DNA of 29,441 bases from an uncultured Bacilli bacterium (GTDB lineage Bacteria; Bacillota_I; Bacilli_A; RF39; UBA660): NCBI GenBank assembly GCA_934098515.1, contig CAKOOK010000015.1, positions 1 to 29,441 of the forward strand. Direction: 5' to 3'. Below, one piece after another: positions 1 through 7,609 of the stretch. How positions within the stretch are numbered: position 1 is the stretch's first letter; every line of letters begins with the position of its first letter. Under the pieces are notes generated by a model. It was not told the origin of the DNA, made no database searches, and was given only the letters and a program-made list of their open reading frames with translations. A program made the translations under genes and the position numbers.

Positions 1-494
1 ATCTCTACATGAGCACTAAATGCTGCTCCTTGATTTGCATTTTGACTAGTTGCCTTTTTAGGATAATATATCTTTAAAAGATATGTATGTTTAGCATTAT
101 TTGCTTTTGCAAAGTGTCCACTACCTAGTTCAATGGATGTACCAGTTATATCAGTTTTTGATTGTAATGGATCATCTGTTTTAAATGTATTTGAGTCTAC
201 TACTAAAGTTAGTTTGTAGTACATTTTAGCATTTGTTGTATTATTGCCAGTTACTGTTATAGTTTTTGTAGCCCATACATCATCTTTAGGATATATTCCA
301 GCTAGATTTATTTCTTTTCCTCCACTATATGTTATTTTCATTGTTCCGGCATCAGCTCTTACTGTAGTGCTTGTTTCAGAACTCATTCCGGCAGTAAAGA
401 ATGCATATGATACACCTACAACACATATAAGTGAAATAATCATTACATAAATCATTACTCTTTTTTGTTTCTTTTTTATTTCTTCTTGGTTCAT
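1..494 (-). CDS. Partial SipW-type secreted surface protein (N-terminal part)
   Basis: This reading frame is open to the left edge of the window, so only about the first 164 residues are seen. The start ATG (492-494) follows an AGAGGT ribosome site. The N-terminus has a basic stretch (KKKQKR, residues 7-12), a hydrophobic segment (about 13-28) and then SYAFFTAG. That arrangement is typical of SipW-dependent signal peptides of the TasA/camelysin class. After it comes a beta-rich, Thr/Asn-rich stretch with no motif I recognise. The promoter and 5' leader resemble those of the surface proteins at 4604 and 17918, but this promoter has no G run. Function is not known; a matrix, fibre or adhesin subunit is plausible. 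The export signal is seen in sequence, the role is inferred. Confidence 0.75.
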   Translation of the reverse strand, partial: MNQEEIKKKQKRVMIYVMIISLICVVGVSYAFFTAGMSSETSTTVRADAGTMKITYSGGKEINLAGIYPKDDVWATKTITVTGNNTTNAKMYYKLTLVVDSNTFKTDDPLQSKTDITGTSIELGSGHFAKANNAKHTYLLKIYYPKKATSQNANQGAAFSAHVE

Positions 495-520
495 TTTTTA
501 ACCTCTACTTTCTATCATTA

Positions 521-549
521 ATTATACAAACACTCACTAATATTTTCAA
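521..549 (-). promoter_or_regulatory. Promoter of the partial surface protein
   Basis: TTGAAA (544-549), 17-nt spacer, TATAAT (521-526), about 27 nt upstream of the ATG. This is a near-perfect sigma-A promoter. It gives a non-homopolymeric reference for the G-run promoters of the related surface genes. Confidence 0.7.
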
Positions 550-576
550 GGTGTTTTTTACGACAATTTTATTTAT

Positions 577-599
577 AAAAAAAAGGCAATTTCTTGCCT
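577..599 (-). terminator. Intrinsic terminator of psd
   Basis: On the minus strand AGGCAA-gaaa-TTGCCT is followed by a run of eight T, immediately after the psd stop codon. Confidence 0.85.
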
Positions 600-600
600 C

Positions 601-1473
601 CTATTTTACTTTATTTTTATGGACTTTAGTTCCTATTACTTCACCCATTTTAACAATAGTTTCAATGTTTTCGTTACTATTATTAATAATTTCTTCGTCA
701 ATGCTTACGTTGTTAACTAGTAAGATAATTGTACTACCGCCAAATTTAAAGTAGCCTTTTTCTTCACCTCTTTTAAATTTACCGCTTGTTTTTTCATTAA
801 TAATTTTACCAACCATTAATGCTCCAACTTCACACATATAAATGTCCCCAAAGTTTTTTGTATGAAGAAGGGATATTTCTCTGCTATTTTGAATAAATAC
901 TTTTTTATTTTCTACTGCAATAGGTCTTACTGTATGAAGTCGTCCTTTTATTATTTTTTCGCCAGTTAGATTTCCATCATCGATAAATATGTAGTGATGG
1001 TAATCAGATACTCCTAATCTAAATACTAAGGCATATCCATCTTGAAAACCTTTTACTTCTTCTCCAAATAAATCATTTAAACTATAGGTACTTTTTTTAA
1101 TTCTAAAACTATTTTTATCAGTTATTTTATAGACACTTAGTTTGGAATCAGCTGGACTTATTAAATTAGAGATATCTTTGTCAATTTTTCTTCGTCCTTC
1201 TTTGATCTTTCTTGTAAAAAAGTCATTAAAACATTTATATTCTTCTTCATTATAATCGTTCATATCAATATTATTTTTAATAATAAAATTTTTGATCATA
1301 CCTTTAGATAGTGATGAATTCATAAAAACTCCACCAATTTTACTAACTAATGGTAGGTATAAAAATTTTAATAAGCATCTACCAAATGCGTTTTGATAAA
1401 GAAAACATGTGAATTTATCTTCTTTTTCATAATATATTGTTTGGTCGTTTCTTTTTTTATATTTGTTTTCCAT
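601..1473 (-). CDS. psd: Phosphatidylserine decarboxylase proenzyme
   Basis: Converts phosphatidylserine to phosphatidylethanolamine at the membrane. The 290 residues carry the family landmarks in order: NDFFTR (83-88), PADS (107-110), the histidine motif SDYHHY (156-161), VGALMVGKI (216-224) and the self-cleavage motif FGGST (244-248). In this family the proenzyme cuts itself before that serine, which becomes the pyruvoyl cofactor. Here the motif is GGST, as in many Bacillota enzymes, rather than LGST. Length is normal for the short bacterial class. The ATG follows AAGGAG. No phosphatidylserine synthase gene is adjacent, so the substrate must be made elsewhere or taken up. A terminator follows. 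Identification rests on several ordered motifs and is secure. Confidence 0.95.
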   Translation of the reverse strand: MENKYKKRNDQTIYYEKEDKFTCFLYQNAFGRCLLKFLYLPLVSKIGGVFMNSSLSKGMIKNFIIKNNIDMNDYNEEEYKCFNDFFTRKIKEGRRKIDKDISNLISPADSKLSVYKITDKNSFRIKKSTYSLNDLFGEEVKGFQDGYALVFRLGVSDYHHYIFIDDGNLTGEKIIKGRLHTVRPIAVENKKVFIQNSREISLLHTKNFGDIYMCEVGALMVGKIINEKTSGKFKRGEEKGYFKFGGSTIILLVNNVSIDEEIINNSNENIETIVKMGEVIGTKVHKNKVK

Positions 1474-1507
1474 AATAGCTCCTTGTGTTGATTATATCAT
1501 ATTTTAA

Positions 1508-2053
1508 TTAAGCATTTTTTACAATTTTGAAAGTTACATTTTCTGAAGATTCTGATGGAAGCATATTATTTTCTGGCTCTCCACCTTTTACAACTTTATA
1601 AATTTCGTTATCATCATCATAATCATAAGTCCACTCTAAGGCAGTAACTTCTTTTTCAGCATTCGCACATTCCCATTCTTTTTCAGTAGGTAGCCTATAT
1701 CCATTTGCTTTTTTATCGAAATATATATGGTCATTTTTTAAGATGTAAGCTGGTTTTAGTTTATTTTGCAAACTTAATTCATTACAAAAAGTTATTGCGT
1801 CATACCAGCTAACGTTAGTAATTGCTTCATCATCTTCTCCATCGATATTTAGTTTAGTAACATGATTATAAACTTTGTTAGTTATTTCATCACTTATATA
1901 AAATTTATCACACTCTTCGTTTTTAATAAGTGTCATTTCATTTACTAAGTTAATGCTTTCTTTGCTAGCTTCTTTTAGATAGTTTTTTCTGTATTCAACT
2001 ATGCCAAATACGATAATAATTAATAGTAACGCTATAGAGATAAGTTTTTTCAT
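1508..2053 (-). CDS. Membrane-anchored mini formylglycine-generating-enzyme (SUMF1)-like protein
   Basis: A 181-residue protein with an N-terminal hydrophobic anchor (about 4-20) and an extracytoplasmic C-type-lectin-like domain of the FGE-sulfatase/SUMF1 family. Landmarks are NEMTLIKNEE near the start, TNVSWYDAITFCNEL (about 79-93), GYRLPTEKEWECA (about 118-130), EWTYD and a final VVKGGE...FKIVKN. The domain is shorter than a full FGE (about 250-300 residues). I do not see the paired catalytic cysteines expected of true formylglycine-generating enzymes, so it is more likely a structural or ligand-binding relative. The start ATG follows AGGTGA. It has its own promoter and lies upstream of psd with a short gap. 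It lacks the GC-rich hypervariable tail of the larger lectin-like proteins in this window. Exact role unknown. Confidence 0.7.
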   Translation of the reverse strand: MKKLISIALLLIIIVFGIVEYRKNYLKEASKESINLVNEMTLIKNEECDKFYISDEITNKVYNHVTKLNIDGEDDEAITNVSWYDAITFCNELSLQNKLKPAYILKNDHIYFDKKANGYRLPTEKEWECANAEKEVTALEWTYDYDDDNEIYKVVKGGEPENNMLPSESSENVTFKIVKNA

Positions 2054-2070
2054 TCAAATCACCTATTTAA

Positions 2071-2100
2071 ATTATATAGTTTTTAAAACTATGAAGTCAA
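2071..2100 (-). promoter_or_regulatory. Promoter of the FGE-like gene, with inverted repeat
   Basis: TTGACT (2095-2100), 18-nt spacer, TATAAT (2071-2076). The spacer and the edge of the -10 hold a near-perfect inverted repeat (ATAGTTTT-t-AAAACTAT, 2076-2092), which could be an operator. The -35 begins directly after the T run of the preceding terminator. Confidence 0.65.
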
Positions 2101-2127
2101 GAAAAAAGACTACTTTGCAGTGTAGCC
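2101..2127 (-). terminator. Intrinsic terminator of the SDR gene
   Basis: On the minus strand GGCTAC and GTAGTC pair (6 bp, one G-T wobble, 8-nt loop) and a run of six T follows. The stem overlaps the SDR stop codon. Confidence 0.65.
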
Positions 2128-2841
2128 TCCGTCAATTGAGATTATTGCTCCTGTCATAAAGCTTGATTCTTCACTAAGTAAGAATTTAACTAATGTTGCT
2201 ATTTCATCATCTGTTCCAAGTCTACCGATAGGCATTTCTTTTGCCATTACTTTTTTGTATTCGTCTGGCACCCCGGATAGGATTGCTGTATCAACAAATC
2301 CTGGAGCAATAGCGTTTACTCTAATATTATTTTCAGCATATGCTAGAGATAATGTTCTAGTCATTTGATTAATAGCTCCTTTTGATGCTGTGTATGCAAA
2401 GCTGTTTGAGGCTCCAACTAGTCCATACATAGAGCTTGTGTTTACGATGCTTCCGCCGCCATTTTTGATCATATATGGAATTACATATTTATTAACTAAG
2501 AAAATACCAGTTTGGTTAACTCCAATTACTTTATTCCATTCTTCTAAAGTAACATCTGCAGGTTTATTAGCTCCACCACCAATACCTGCGTTAGCTAGTA
2601 AACAGTCTATTTTGCCGAAGACACTAGCAACCATTTCAATACTTGTTTTAACGTCGTTTTCATTTGATACATCGCACTTAATTCCAAGTACGTTGCCACC
2701 TAACTTTTTACTAATTTCTAAAACGTTATCGTTAACGTCTAATAAAGCTACTTTAGCTCCTTCAATAAGTAGTCTTTTAGCACTTGCTAGGCCTATACCA
2801 CTAGCACCACCAGTTATTACTACTACTTTATTATTAAACAT
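2110..2841 (-). CDS. Short-chain dehydrogenase/reductase (SDR), FabG-like
   Basis: A classical SDR oxidoreductase of about 243 residues. It has the dinucleotide-binding TGGASGIG (10-17), NAG (84-86), the catalytic serine in TSSM (S137), YTASK (Y150, K154) and a C-terminal DGGY. An aspartate at the end of the second strand (D35 in LLDVN) suggests preference for NAD(H) over NADP(H), from family knowledge. I chose the ATG at 2841: it sits 9 nt after AGGAG, whereas an upstream in-frame TTG abuts the ribosome site. The neighbours are not fatty-acid synthesis genes, so a FabG role is not supported; substrate unknown. It has its own promoter inside the end of the protease gene and a terminator. Confidence 0.9.
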   Translation of the reverse strand: MFNNKVVVITGGASGIGLASAKRLLIEGAKVALLDVNDNVLEISKKLGGNVLGIKCDVSNENDVKTSIEMVASVFGKIDCLLANAGIGGGANKPADVTLEEWNKVIGVNQTGIFLVNKYVIPYMIKNGGGSIVNTSSMYGLVGASNSFAYTASKGAINQMTRTLSLAYAENNIRVNAIAPGFVDTAILSGVPDEYKKVMAKEMPIGRLGTDDEIATLVKFLLSEESSFMTGAIISIDGGYTAK

Positions 2842-2867
2842 TTTTATCAACTCCTATTCTGACAATA

Positions 2868-2896
2868 ATTATACTATGATTTTTCTCCTTCTACAA
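2868..2896 (-). promoter_or_regulatory. Promoter of the SDR gene
   Basis: TTGTAG (2891-2896), 17-nt spacer, TATAAT (2868-2873). It overlaps the last codons of the upstream SpoIVB-like gene. Confidence 0.55.
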
Positions 2897-3836
2897 GCAT
2901 ATTTGTAATTAAAATGCCATAGCCTGTACTAGGTTTGTCAACTATAACATGGGTTACTGCTCCAATTATCTTACCATCTTGAATTATTGGGCTACCACTC
3001 ATTCCTTGGACTACTCCACCTGTTAAATTTAAAAGATTGTTATCTGTTATTTCAAAGTGAATATTTTTGATAATGCCTTCTTTTTTATTGTCTATATTAA
3101 TTTCAAAGGCTTCTTTCTTTTCTTTATTTATAACTGTTAAAATATATGCTTTACCCAGTTTTATGTCATTGTACGATCCAACTTCATATGTTTCTTTATT
3201 ACTTATGTCTTTTGTATAGATACCATATATTCCATTTACCCTATTTTTAACTAGATTTCCGTAAATGTCATTACTATAGAATTTGGCATTTTTAGTACCA
3301 GCATAGCCTTTAGCACTTGGTTCTATATTGGTAACACTACTTCTAAAGATGGTTCCTTTTTTTACTTCGATTCTTTTCATACTAGCGCTTTCAACTATTT
3401 CATGGCCTAGTGCTCCATATATTTTAGTTTCTGGATCGATGTATGTAAGTGTGCCTATACCGCTTATTCCATCTTTTACATATAAACCGGTTCGGTAGTT
3501 ATCACCGTCTTTATATAAATTAAAGATGACGTCAAATTTATCTTCACCACGTTTAATTCCTATGGTTACTTTATTGTCTTTTACATTTTTAGAAACTTCT
3601 TTTGTAAGTTCACTAATGGATGAAACCAGGGCGTTTTCTACTTTATAGATGATGTCGCCAACTTTTAAATTGTTATTGTTAAGTTTTCCACCAACTCTAT
3701 AAAAACCGACAATCATTATTCCATTACTTTTTATGTCTATTCCAATACTTTCTCCACCTGCAATTATTTTATTTGAGTATGCTAAAACATTTAAGGGCAT
3801 TATTAAAAGTATTAAATATAGAATTATTCTTTTCAT
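2874..3836 (-). CDS. SpoIVB-family serine peptidase (S55) with PDZ domain
   Basis: A 320-residue exported protease. It has an N-terminal hydrophobic signal or anchor (about 3-19), a PDZ-like region (about 25-105) and an S55 peptidase domain. The catalytic triad fits Bacillus SpoIVB: His145 in YGALGHE, Asp265 in ITDNNLL and Ser280 in GMSGSP. The 15-residue Asp-Ser spacing and the TGGVVQGMSGSP block are kept. In Bacillus SpoIVB cleaves SpoIVFA in the intermembrane space and so activates pro-sigma-K. I chose ATG 3836 because it follows GGTGA by 5 nt. No other sporulation gene is visible in the window, so its substrate here is unknown. It follows the FNT channel gene and its terminator. Confidence 0.88.
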   Translation of the reverse strand: MKRIILYLILLIMPLNVLAYSNKIIAGGESIGIDIKSNGIMIVGFYRVGGKLNNNNLKVGDIIYKVENALVSSISELTKEVSKNVKDNKVTIGIKRGEDKFDVIFNLYKDGDNYRTGLYVKDGISGIGTLTYIDPETKIYGALGHEIVESASMKRIEVKKGTIFRSSVTNIEPSAKGYAGTKNAKFYSNDIYGNLVKNRVNGIYGIYTKDISNKETYEVGSYNDIKLGKAYILTVINKEKKEAFEINIDNKKEGIIKNIHFEITDNNLLNLTGGVVQGMSGSPIIQDGKIIGAVTHVIVDKPSTGYGILITNMLVEGEKS

Positions 3837-3869
3837 ATACTTCACCATTTATAGTATGGCTTAAATATA

Positions 3870-3901
3870 TAAAAAAAACATAACCAATTAATGGCTATGT
3901 T
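3870..3901 (-). terminator. Intrinsic terminator of the FNT channel gene
   Basis: On the minus strand AACATAGCCA pairs with TGGTTATGTT (10 bp, one wobble) and a run of eight T follows. The stop codon lies in the loop. Confidence 0.85.
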
Positions 3902-4520
3902 TAGTGTTATAGTTATCTAGAGATGCAATAAGAACTGCTCCGCATGCATTACCTAAGATCATAAATAATATTGAAATTACAGCCTTAATAGACCAAGCAT
4001 GGGCTAAAGATATGTAGAACATATTAGCAATTGAGTGCTCAAATCCAGCTATTATAAAAACTACTACGCATATTATTACTGATAAACATTTGACTAAATA
4101 ACTTTCACTTTTCTTAAAGTTATTTACGGCAATATACATAAGTATTCCACAAAATATAGCTAAGATAAACAAACTTAAATAGTTATCATTTATCTTTATA
4201 TCTACTAAATTTCTTGCTTTACTAGATATTGTACTTATTCTAGTAAAAGTAATGCCCAAAGCACATATAAAAGTACCAATAAAGTTACCTATAATAGTTG
4301 AGATAAGTTTTAGAATATAACTTTTTTTATTAATTAAGATATAACCAACCATTCCCGTAAATAGATTCATTTTATATATACATATTGTAAGTAAACCTAC
4401 AGAAAATAAGCATGCACCTATAAAACTATTTGCTGAATTTAGATAAACTGTTCCTCCAATACCAATCATAGTGCCAGCAAAAATACCTTTAACTAGATCT
4501 ATTAATAATTCTTTTTTCAT
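3888..4520 (-). CDS. Formate/nitrite transporter (FNT) family channel
   Basis: A 210-residue membrane protein with six hydrophobic segments. The FNT hallmark GFEHSIANMF lies near residues 158-167, and NLFTGMVGY near 52-60. FNT proteins form pentameric channels for formate, nitrite, lactate or hydrosulfide. This one is shorter than FocA/NirC (about 270-285 residues). With no formate or nitrite enzyme genes nearby the substrate cannot be assigned. The ATG follows GGGTGA. A weak promoter (TTGCAC, 17 nt, TACTAT) lies upstream. The 83-nt gap to the surface protein at 4604 shows no obvious terminator. Confidence 0.88.
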   Translation of the reverse strand: MKKELLIDLVKGIFAGTMIGIGGTVYLNSANSFIGACLFSVGLLTICIYKMNLFTGMVGYILINKKSYILKLISTIIGNFIGTFICALGITFTRISTISSKARNLVDIKINDNYLSLFILAIFCGILMYIAVNNFKKSESYLVKCLSVIICVVVFIIAGFEHSIANMFYISLAHAWSIKAVISILFMILGNACGAVLIASLDNYNTKHSH

Positions 4521-4603
4521 ACTATCACCCTTAATAACAATAGTACATTATTATTTTAATATGTGCAAGATTAAAATTATGACCATCTAGTGTTTTGCCC
4601 TGT

Positions 4604-5947
4604 TTACATACTTATTGTGTAAGGGTGTTCACTGCTACCATTCCCGGTTACGTAGGTCGTCGATATAAGAGAAATCGAAGGGCGAACCGCGCTGCTAAAA
4701 TTCCCGCTGGAGCCATCGAAGTTGCCATCGAAGCTGCCAGCGCTGCCGCCAACGCTCCAAACGTAAGCGTTGTAACTATTGAAGGTGTAAGGAGACAAAG
4801 ACCACCACCAAGTATTATAAGTAGCTGTAGCATTTTCTTGTAAATATGTTGTTGTATTATTTTTACCATATGCATATCCAGCAAACGCTAGTTCATCTGC
4901 TGTTATTAAGCCTACTTCAGATGTTATTTTACTTAGTTCTCCATTACATTTTAAACTAGGGCCAGTGCCTCCAGCACTTTTACTTGCGCTTACTAATCTT
5001 TGCGTAGCACCATAATATGTTTCATTTGTACCAAATCCTAAACCATTAACATTTTTATAATTCATTGGATTATAAGTAGTATCCGTCACATTTGTTTTAT
5101 CATTGCACCATTCAGTATCAGCTATTACACTTTCATATGTTTTTAGATTGTTATTATACCAAGTTTCTAAATTAGTTAGTATTGTACTATTATTTGTATT
5201 TGCATGTGTAGCTTGATATGTCCTAGAGCCTAATGTTCCATACTTAAATCCTACATAAGCATTGTCACTACCACGTAGATTAAATACACTTTTATAAGTT
5301 GAACCATTATAGTGAGCAAATGCTGCACTTGTACTATTATTTGCTGAATCACAAGGATTAGCTGCTTTTTTAGTATTATCATTATGTAAGATAAGTTTTA
5401 CTGAACCATCTCCACTAACTCTTACTATTCTCCAGCACTTATTAGCAAATTCTACATAGTTATTTGTTACTGCTCCTCTAAAATAATAAGACGTACCATA
5501 ATCATCTTCTGTACTTGCTAAAATAGCTTCATCAGCTGTAGATACTGCTACTCCTGGAGTAGTAATAGTTTTTCCCAATTCATTATTATCTCTTAAAGAT
5601 GCAAGTAATGTTCCACTTCCAGCATCATACCAACCATCAGGAGCAGGAACCGCTGTAACAAATGTCGCATTGCATTTAGTACTTCCTTTTGTTATTCCGC
5701 TTGTTATAAGAACCCATTTAGTACCATTCCATTCTACTTTACCTGTTCCTGTAGTACATTCTACTGTTCCAGTATATGCGTTTGTTGTTGGAAATGTTGT
5801 ACTTATCTCACCGTCTACAGTAATTGCTAATGTTGTATCTGGTGCATTCCATTTTACCTCATAAAGTTCTTTTGGGTTAAATGTCCAATATAATATACTA
5901 ATTATGCTCATAATAAAAAGAGAAATGAGCGGCAATTTTTTGTTCAT
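4604..5947 (-). CDS. Lectin-like surface protein with hypervariable C-terminus (paralogue 1)
   Basis: A 447-residue membrane-anchored surface protein. One N-terminal hydrophobic segment is followed by a small beta module (VDGEISTTFPTTN ... WNGTKWVL). Next come the motif APDGWYDAGSGTLLASLRD and a large domain containing EDDYGTSYYFRGA, NKCWRIVR, LILHNDNT, AYVGFKYG and GLITADELAFAGYA. The C-terminal region runs from WSLSP to VRPSISL, as in C-type-lectin folds diversified by retroelements. ATG 5947 follows AGAGGT. The -35 of its promoter begins 1 nt past the sufU stop, and the spacer holds G8. Unlike the other two paralogues it lacks the SipW/TasA-like N-terminal module. Function inferred as ligand binding or adhesion. 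Confidence 0.82.
   Translation of the reverse strand: MNKKLPLISLFIMSIISILYWTFNPKELYEVKWNAPDTTLAITVDGEISTTFPTTNAYTGTVECTTGTGKVEWNGTKWVLITSGITKGSTKCNATFVTAVPAPDGWYDAGSGTLLASLRDNNELGKTITTPGVAVSTADEAILASTEDDYGTSYYFRGAVTNNYVEFANKCWRIVRVSGDGSVKLILHNDNTKKAANPCDSANNSTSAAFAHYNGSTYKSVFNLRGSDNAYVGFKYGTLGSRTYQATHANTNNSTILTNLETWYNNNLKTYESVIADTEWCNDKTNVTDTTYNPMNYKNVNGLGFGTNETYYGATQRLVSASKSAGGTGPSLKCNGELSKITSEVGLITADELAFAGYAYGKNNTTTYLQENATATYNTWWWSLSPYTFNSYNAYVWSVGGSAGSFDGNFDGSSGNFSSAVRPSISLISTTYVTGNGSSEHPYTISM
4670..4807 (-). other. Candidate DGR variable region, paralogue 1
   Basis: This region of the coding strand lies between two conserved blocks encoding WSLSP (4790-4807) and VRPSIS (4670-4687). The 102-nt core (4688-4789) is about 55% GC by hand count in an AT-rich gene. 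It is dominated by NNC/NNT codons such as TAC, AGC, GGC, TTC and GAT. Invariant positions use codons without adenine (GCT, GTT, TGG). It is two to four codons longer than the equivalent cores of the other paralogues. Confidence 0.7.
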
Positions 5948-5970
5948 AACTACCTCTATCTTTCTCTTTA

Positions 5971-5998
5971 ATTTTATAACAACCCCCCCCGATGTCAA
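5971..5998 (-). promoter_or_regulatory. Promoter with G8 spacer tract (paralogue 1)
   Basis: TTGACA (5993-5998), then TC, G8 (5983-5990) and TTGTTA as a 16-nt spacer, then TAAAAT (5971-5976). A TGnTATAAA extended -10 reading also exists, with a 14-nt spacer. Changing the run by one base changes the -35/-10 distance, so slipped-strand mispairing would alter promoter strength. Confidence 0.75.
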
Positions 5999-5999
5999 G

Positions 6000-6413
6000 T
6001 TAATTTTTTGTTAATAACTTTTGTAGTGCACGATATGGAAGAGTTGCGCATGTCTTTCTACTTTGTTGTTTGTATATCTCGTCAAAAGCTAGTGCTTCGT
6101 CCATGTTTTCTTTATCGTATTCTTTTTCATTTACCATGTTATCGAAGTTTTCAATGTATTCTTTTGCTTCTTCTATGGTCATACCAATTATTTTTTTGAT
6201 CATTATTGAAGTGCTTGCAGTTGATATTGCGCAGGCTTCACCATCAAAGTAAGCATCTACTATTTTATTATCTTCTATTTTAATAAAAACATTTATATCA
6301 TCAATACAAGATATATTATTAGCGGTTGCTTTTAGAAAGTCATCTTTAGTTTCTTTATGAAAAGGGTTACTATAATTATCTAATAGTATTTCTCTTTTTA
6401 GTTCTTGATCCAT
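6000..6413 (-). CDS. sufU: Iron-sulfur assembly sulfur acceptor SufU
   Basis: A zinc-containing NifU/IscU-like protein of 137 residues that accepts persulfide sulfur from SufS in the Gram-positive SUF pathway. Zinc and sulfur-relay residues are present: Cys36 with Asp38 (NISCIDD), Cys61 (GEACAIS) and Cys122 (RKTCATLPYRAL). The first motif departs from the usual PxCGD but keeps Cys-x-Asp. Its ATG overlaps the sufS stop, indicating translational coupling. Downstream, where many Bacillota carry sufB, the next gene is the surface protein at 4604, with no terminator between them. Identification is secure. Confidence 0.92.
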   Translation of the reverse strand: MDQELKREILLDNYSNPFHKETKDDFLKATANNISCIDDINVFIKIEDNKIVDAYFDGEACAISTASTSIMIKKIIGMTIEEAKEYIENFDNMVNEKEYDKENMDEALAFDEIYKQQSRKTCATLPYRALQKLLTKN

Positions 6414-7609
6414 TATTCCATCATTTCTTTCATTATTTTATCTTTATTACTTAGTAGTTCGACTAGGTTATCTAGTTCTTCGTATGTATTATAGAAGTAT
6501 AAACTTACTCTAATAGTGTTTTTTACTCCAATAGATTTTTTTAATATTTTAGCACAGTGATTACCTGCTCTTACGCATATATTATATTTATTTAGAAAGT
6601 ATGCAACGTCTTGACTAAAGATGCCTTCTACGTTGAATGCTACGATACCACTATCAGCTTCTTCGTTTACTATATTGATAAAGGGAAGTTTTCTTAGTTT
6701 ATCAACTAGGTATTCTTTTAATCTTTGTTCATGAAGCATGATTTTGTCCATGCCAATGCTTTCTAGATAAGTAACTGCTTCACCTAGGCCAATTGCTCCA
6801 GCAATGTTTGGTGTTCCTGACTCTAATCTATGAGGAATGTCTTTTAGGTAAACTTCGTTTTCATTATCAAATGATTCGTTCATGCCTCCACCTAATGTTA
6901 AGGGTTCTACTTCTTCTAGTAGTTCTTTTTTACCATATAGAACACCAATACCAGTTGGTCCACACATTTTATGTCCTGAAAATACTAAGAAGTCAGCATC
7001 GCTTTCTTTAACGTTAGTTTTTTTATGAGGTACACTTTGAGCACCATCTACAACGACAAAGATATTGTTTTCGTGAGCCCATGCGCATATTTCTTTAATA
7101 GGTCTTACATCACCAACAACGTTTGTTATTTCCGCTATACTTATTACTTTTGTTCTGGGAGTTACTACGCTTTTAACGTTATCTAGGGTAACATGTAAGT
7201 TAGCATCTAGTGGTATGTATTTAATAACAGCACCTACTTTTTTAGCTAGTCTAAACCATGGTAATACATTACTAGCATGCTCGGCATTCGTAATTACTAT
7301 TTCATCGCCTGGCTCTAATAGTTTTTCAAAGAAACCTGTTGCTATAATGTTAAGTCCTTCAGTTGCTCCAGATGTGAATACTACTTCTTCAGTATCTGCT
7401 CCAATAAACTCAGCTATTTTTTTTCTAGCATTTTCAAATTCAACATCTACTTTATAACTGATTGAGTAGTCACCTCGATGAGCGTTTGCTGAGTATGTTT
7501 CATAATACTCATTCATTTTATTAAGCACACTTTTTGGTTTAAAAGTTGTTGCTCCATTATCTAAATATATGATATCTTCTTTAAACATTGGAAAGTCTTC
7601 TCGGTGCAT
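6413..7609 (-). CDS. sufS: Cysteine desulfurase SufS
   Basis: A PLP-dependent class V aminotransferase-fold enzyme of 398 residues. It takes sulfur from cysteine as an enzyme persulfide and passes it to SufU. Visible landmarks are DNGATTFKP (17-25), TSGATEGLN (79-87), the cofactor lysine K214 in SGHKMCGPTGIG, and the catalytic Cys352 in RAGNHCAK. Length is normal for SufS. The start follows GGAGGTGA, and its ATG is adjacent to or overlaps the end of the sufD-like gene (TAATG). It is the third gene of the suf operon starting at 9031. Confidence 0.96.
   Translation of the reverse strand: MHREDFPMFKEDIIYLDNGATTFKPKSVLNKMNEYYETYSANAHRGDYSISYKVDVEFENARKKIAEFIGADTEEVVFTSGATEGLNIIATGFFEKLLEPGDEIVITNAEHASNVLPWFRLAKKVGAVIKYIPLDANLHVTLDNVKSVVTPRTKVISIAEITNVVGDVRPIKEICAWAHENNIFVVVDGAQSVPHKKTNVKESDADFLVFSGHKMCGPTGIGVLYGKKELLEEVEPLTLGGGMNESFDNENEVYLKDIPHRLESGTPNIAGAIGLGEAVTYLESIGMDKIMLHEQRLKEYLVDKLRKLPFINIVNEEADSGIVAFNVEGIFSQDVAYFLNKYNICVRAGNHCAKILKKSIGVKNTIRVSLYFYNTYEELDNLVELLSNKDKIMKEMME

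Noticed and set aside
4521..4603. Terminator after surface paralogue 1
   Set aside because: No hairpin with a T run was found in this gap; read-through into the FNT channel gene cannot be excluded.
4595..4884. Overlapping plus- and minus-strand reading frames across the GC-rich end of paralogue 1
   Set aside because: They lie in other frames of the variable region, lack ribosome sites, and arise because GC-rich DNA has few stop codons.
5948..5998. An upstream in-frame TTG start for surface paralogue 1 that would place the G run inside the coding sequence
   Set aside because: The TTG is the -35 hexamer itself and has no ribosome site, whereas ATG 5947 has AGAGGT. The G run is therefore in the promoter, not a frameshift switch.
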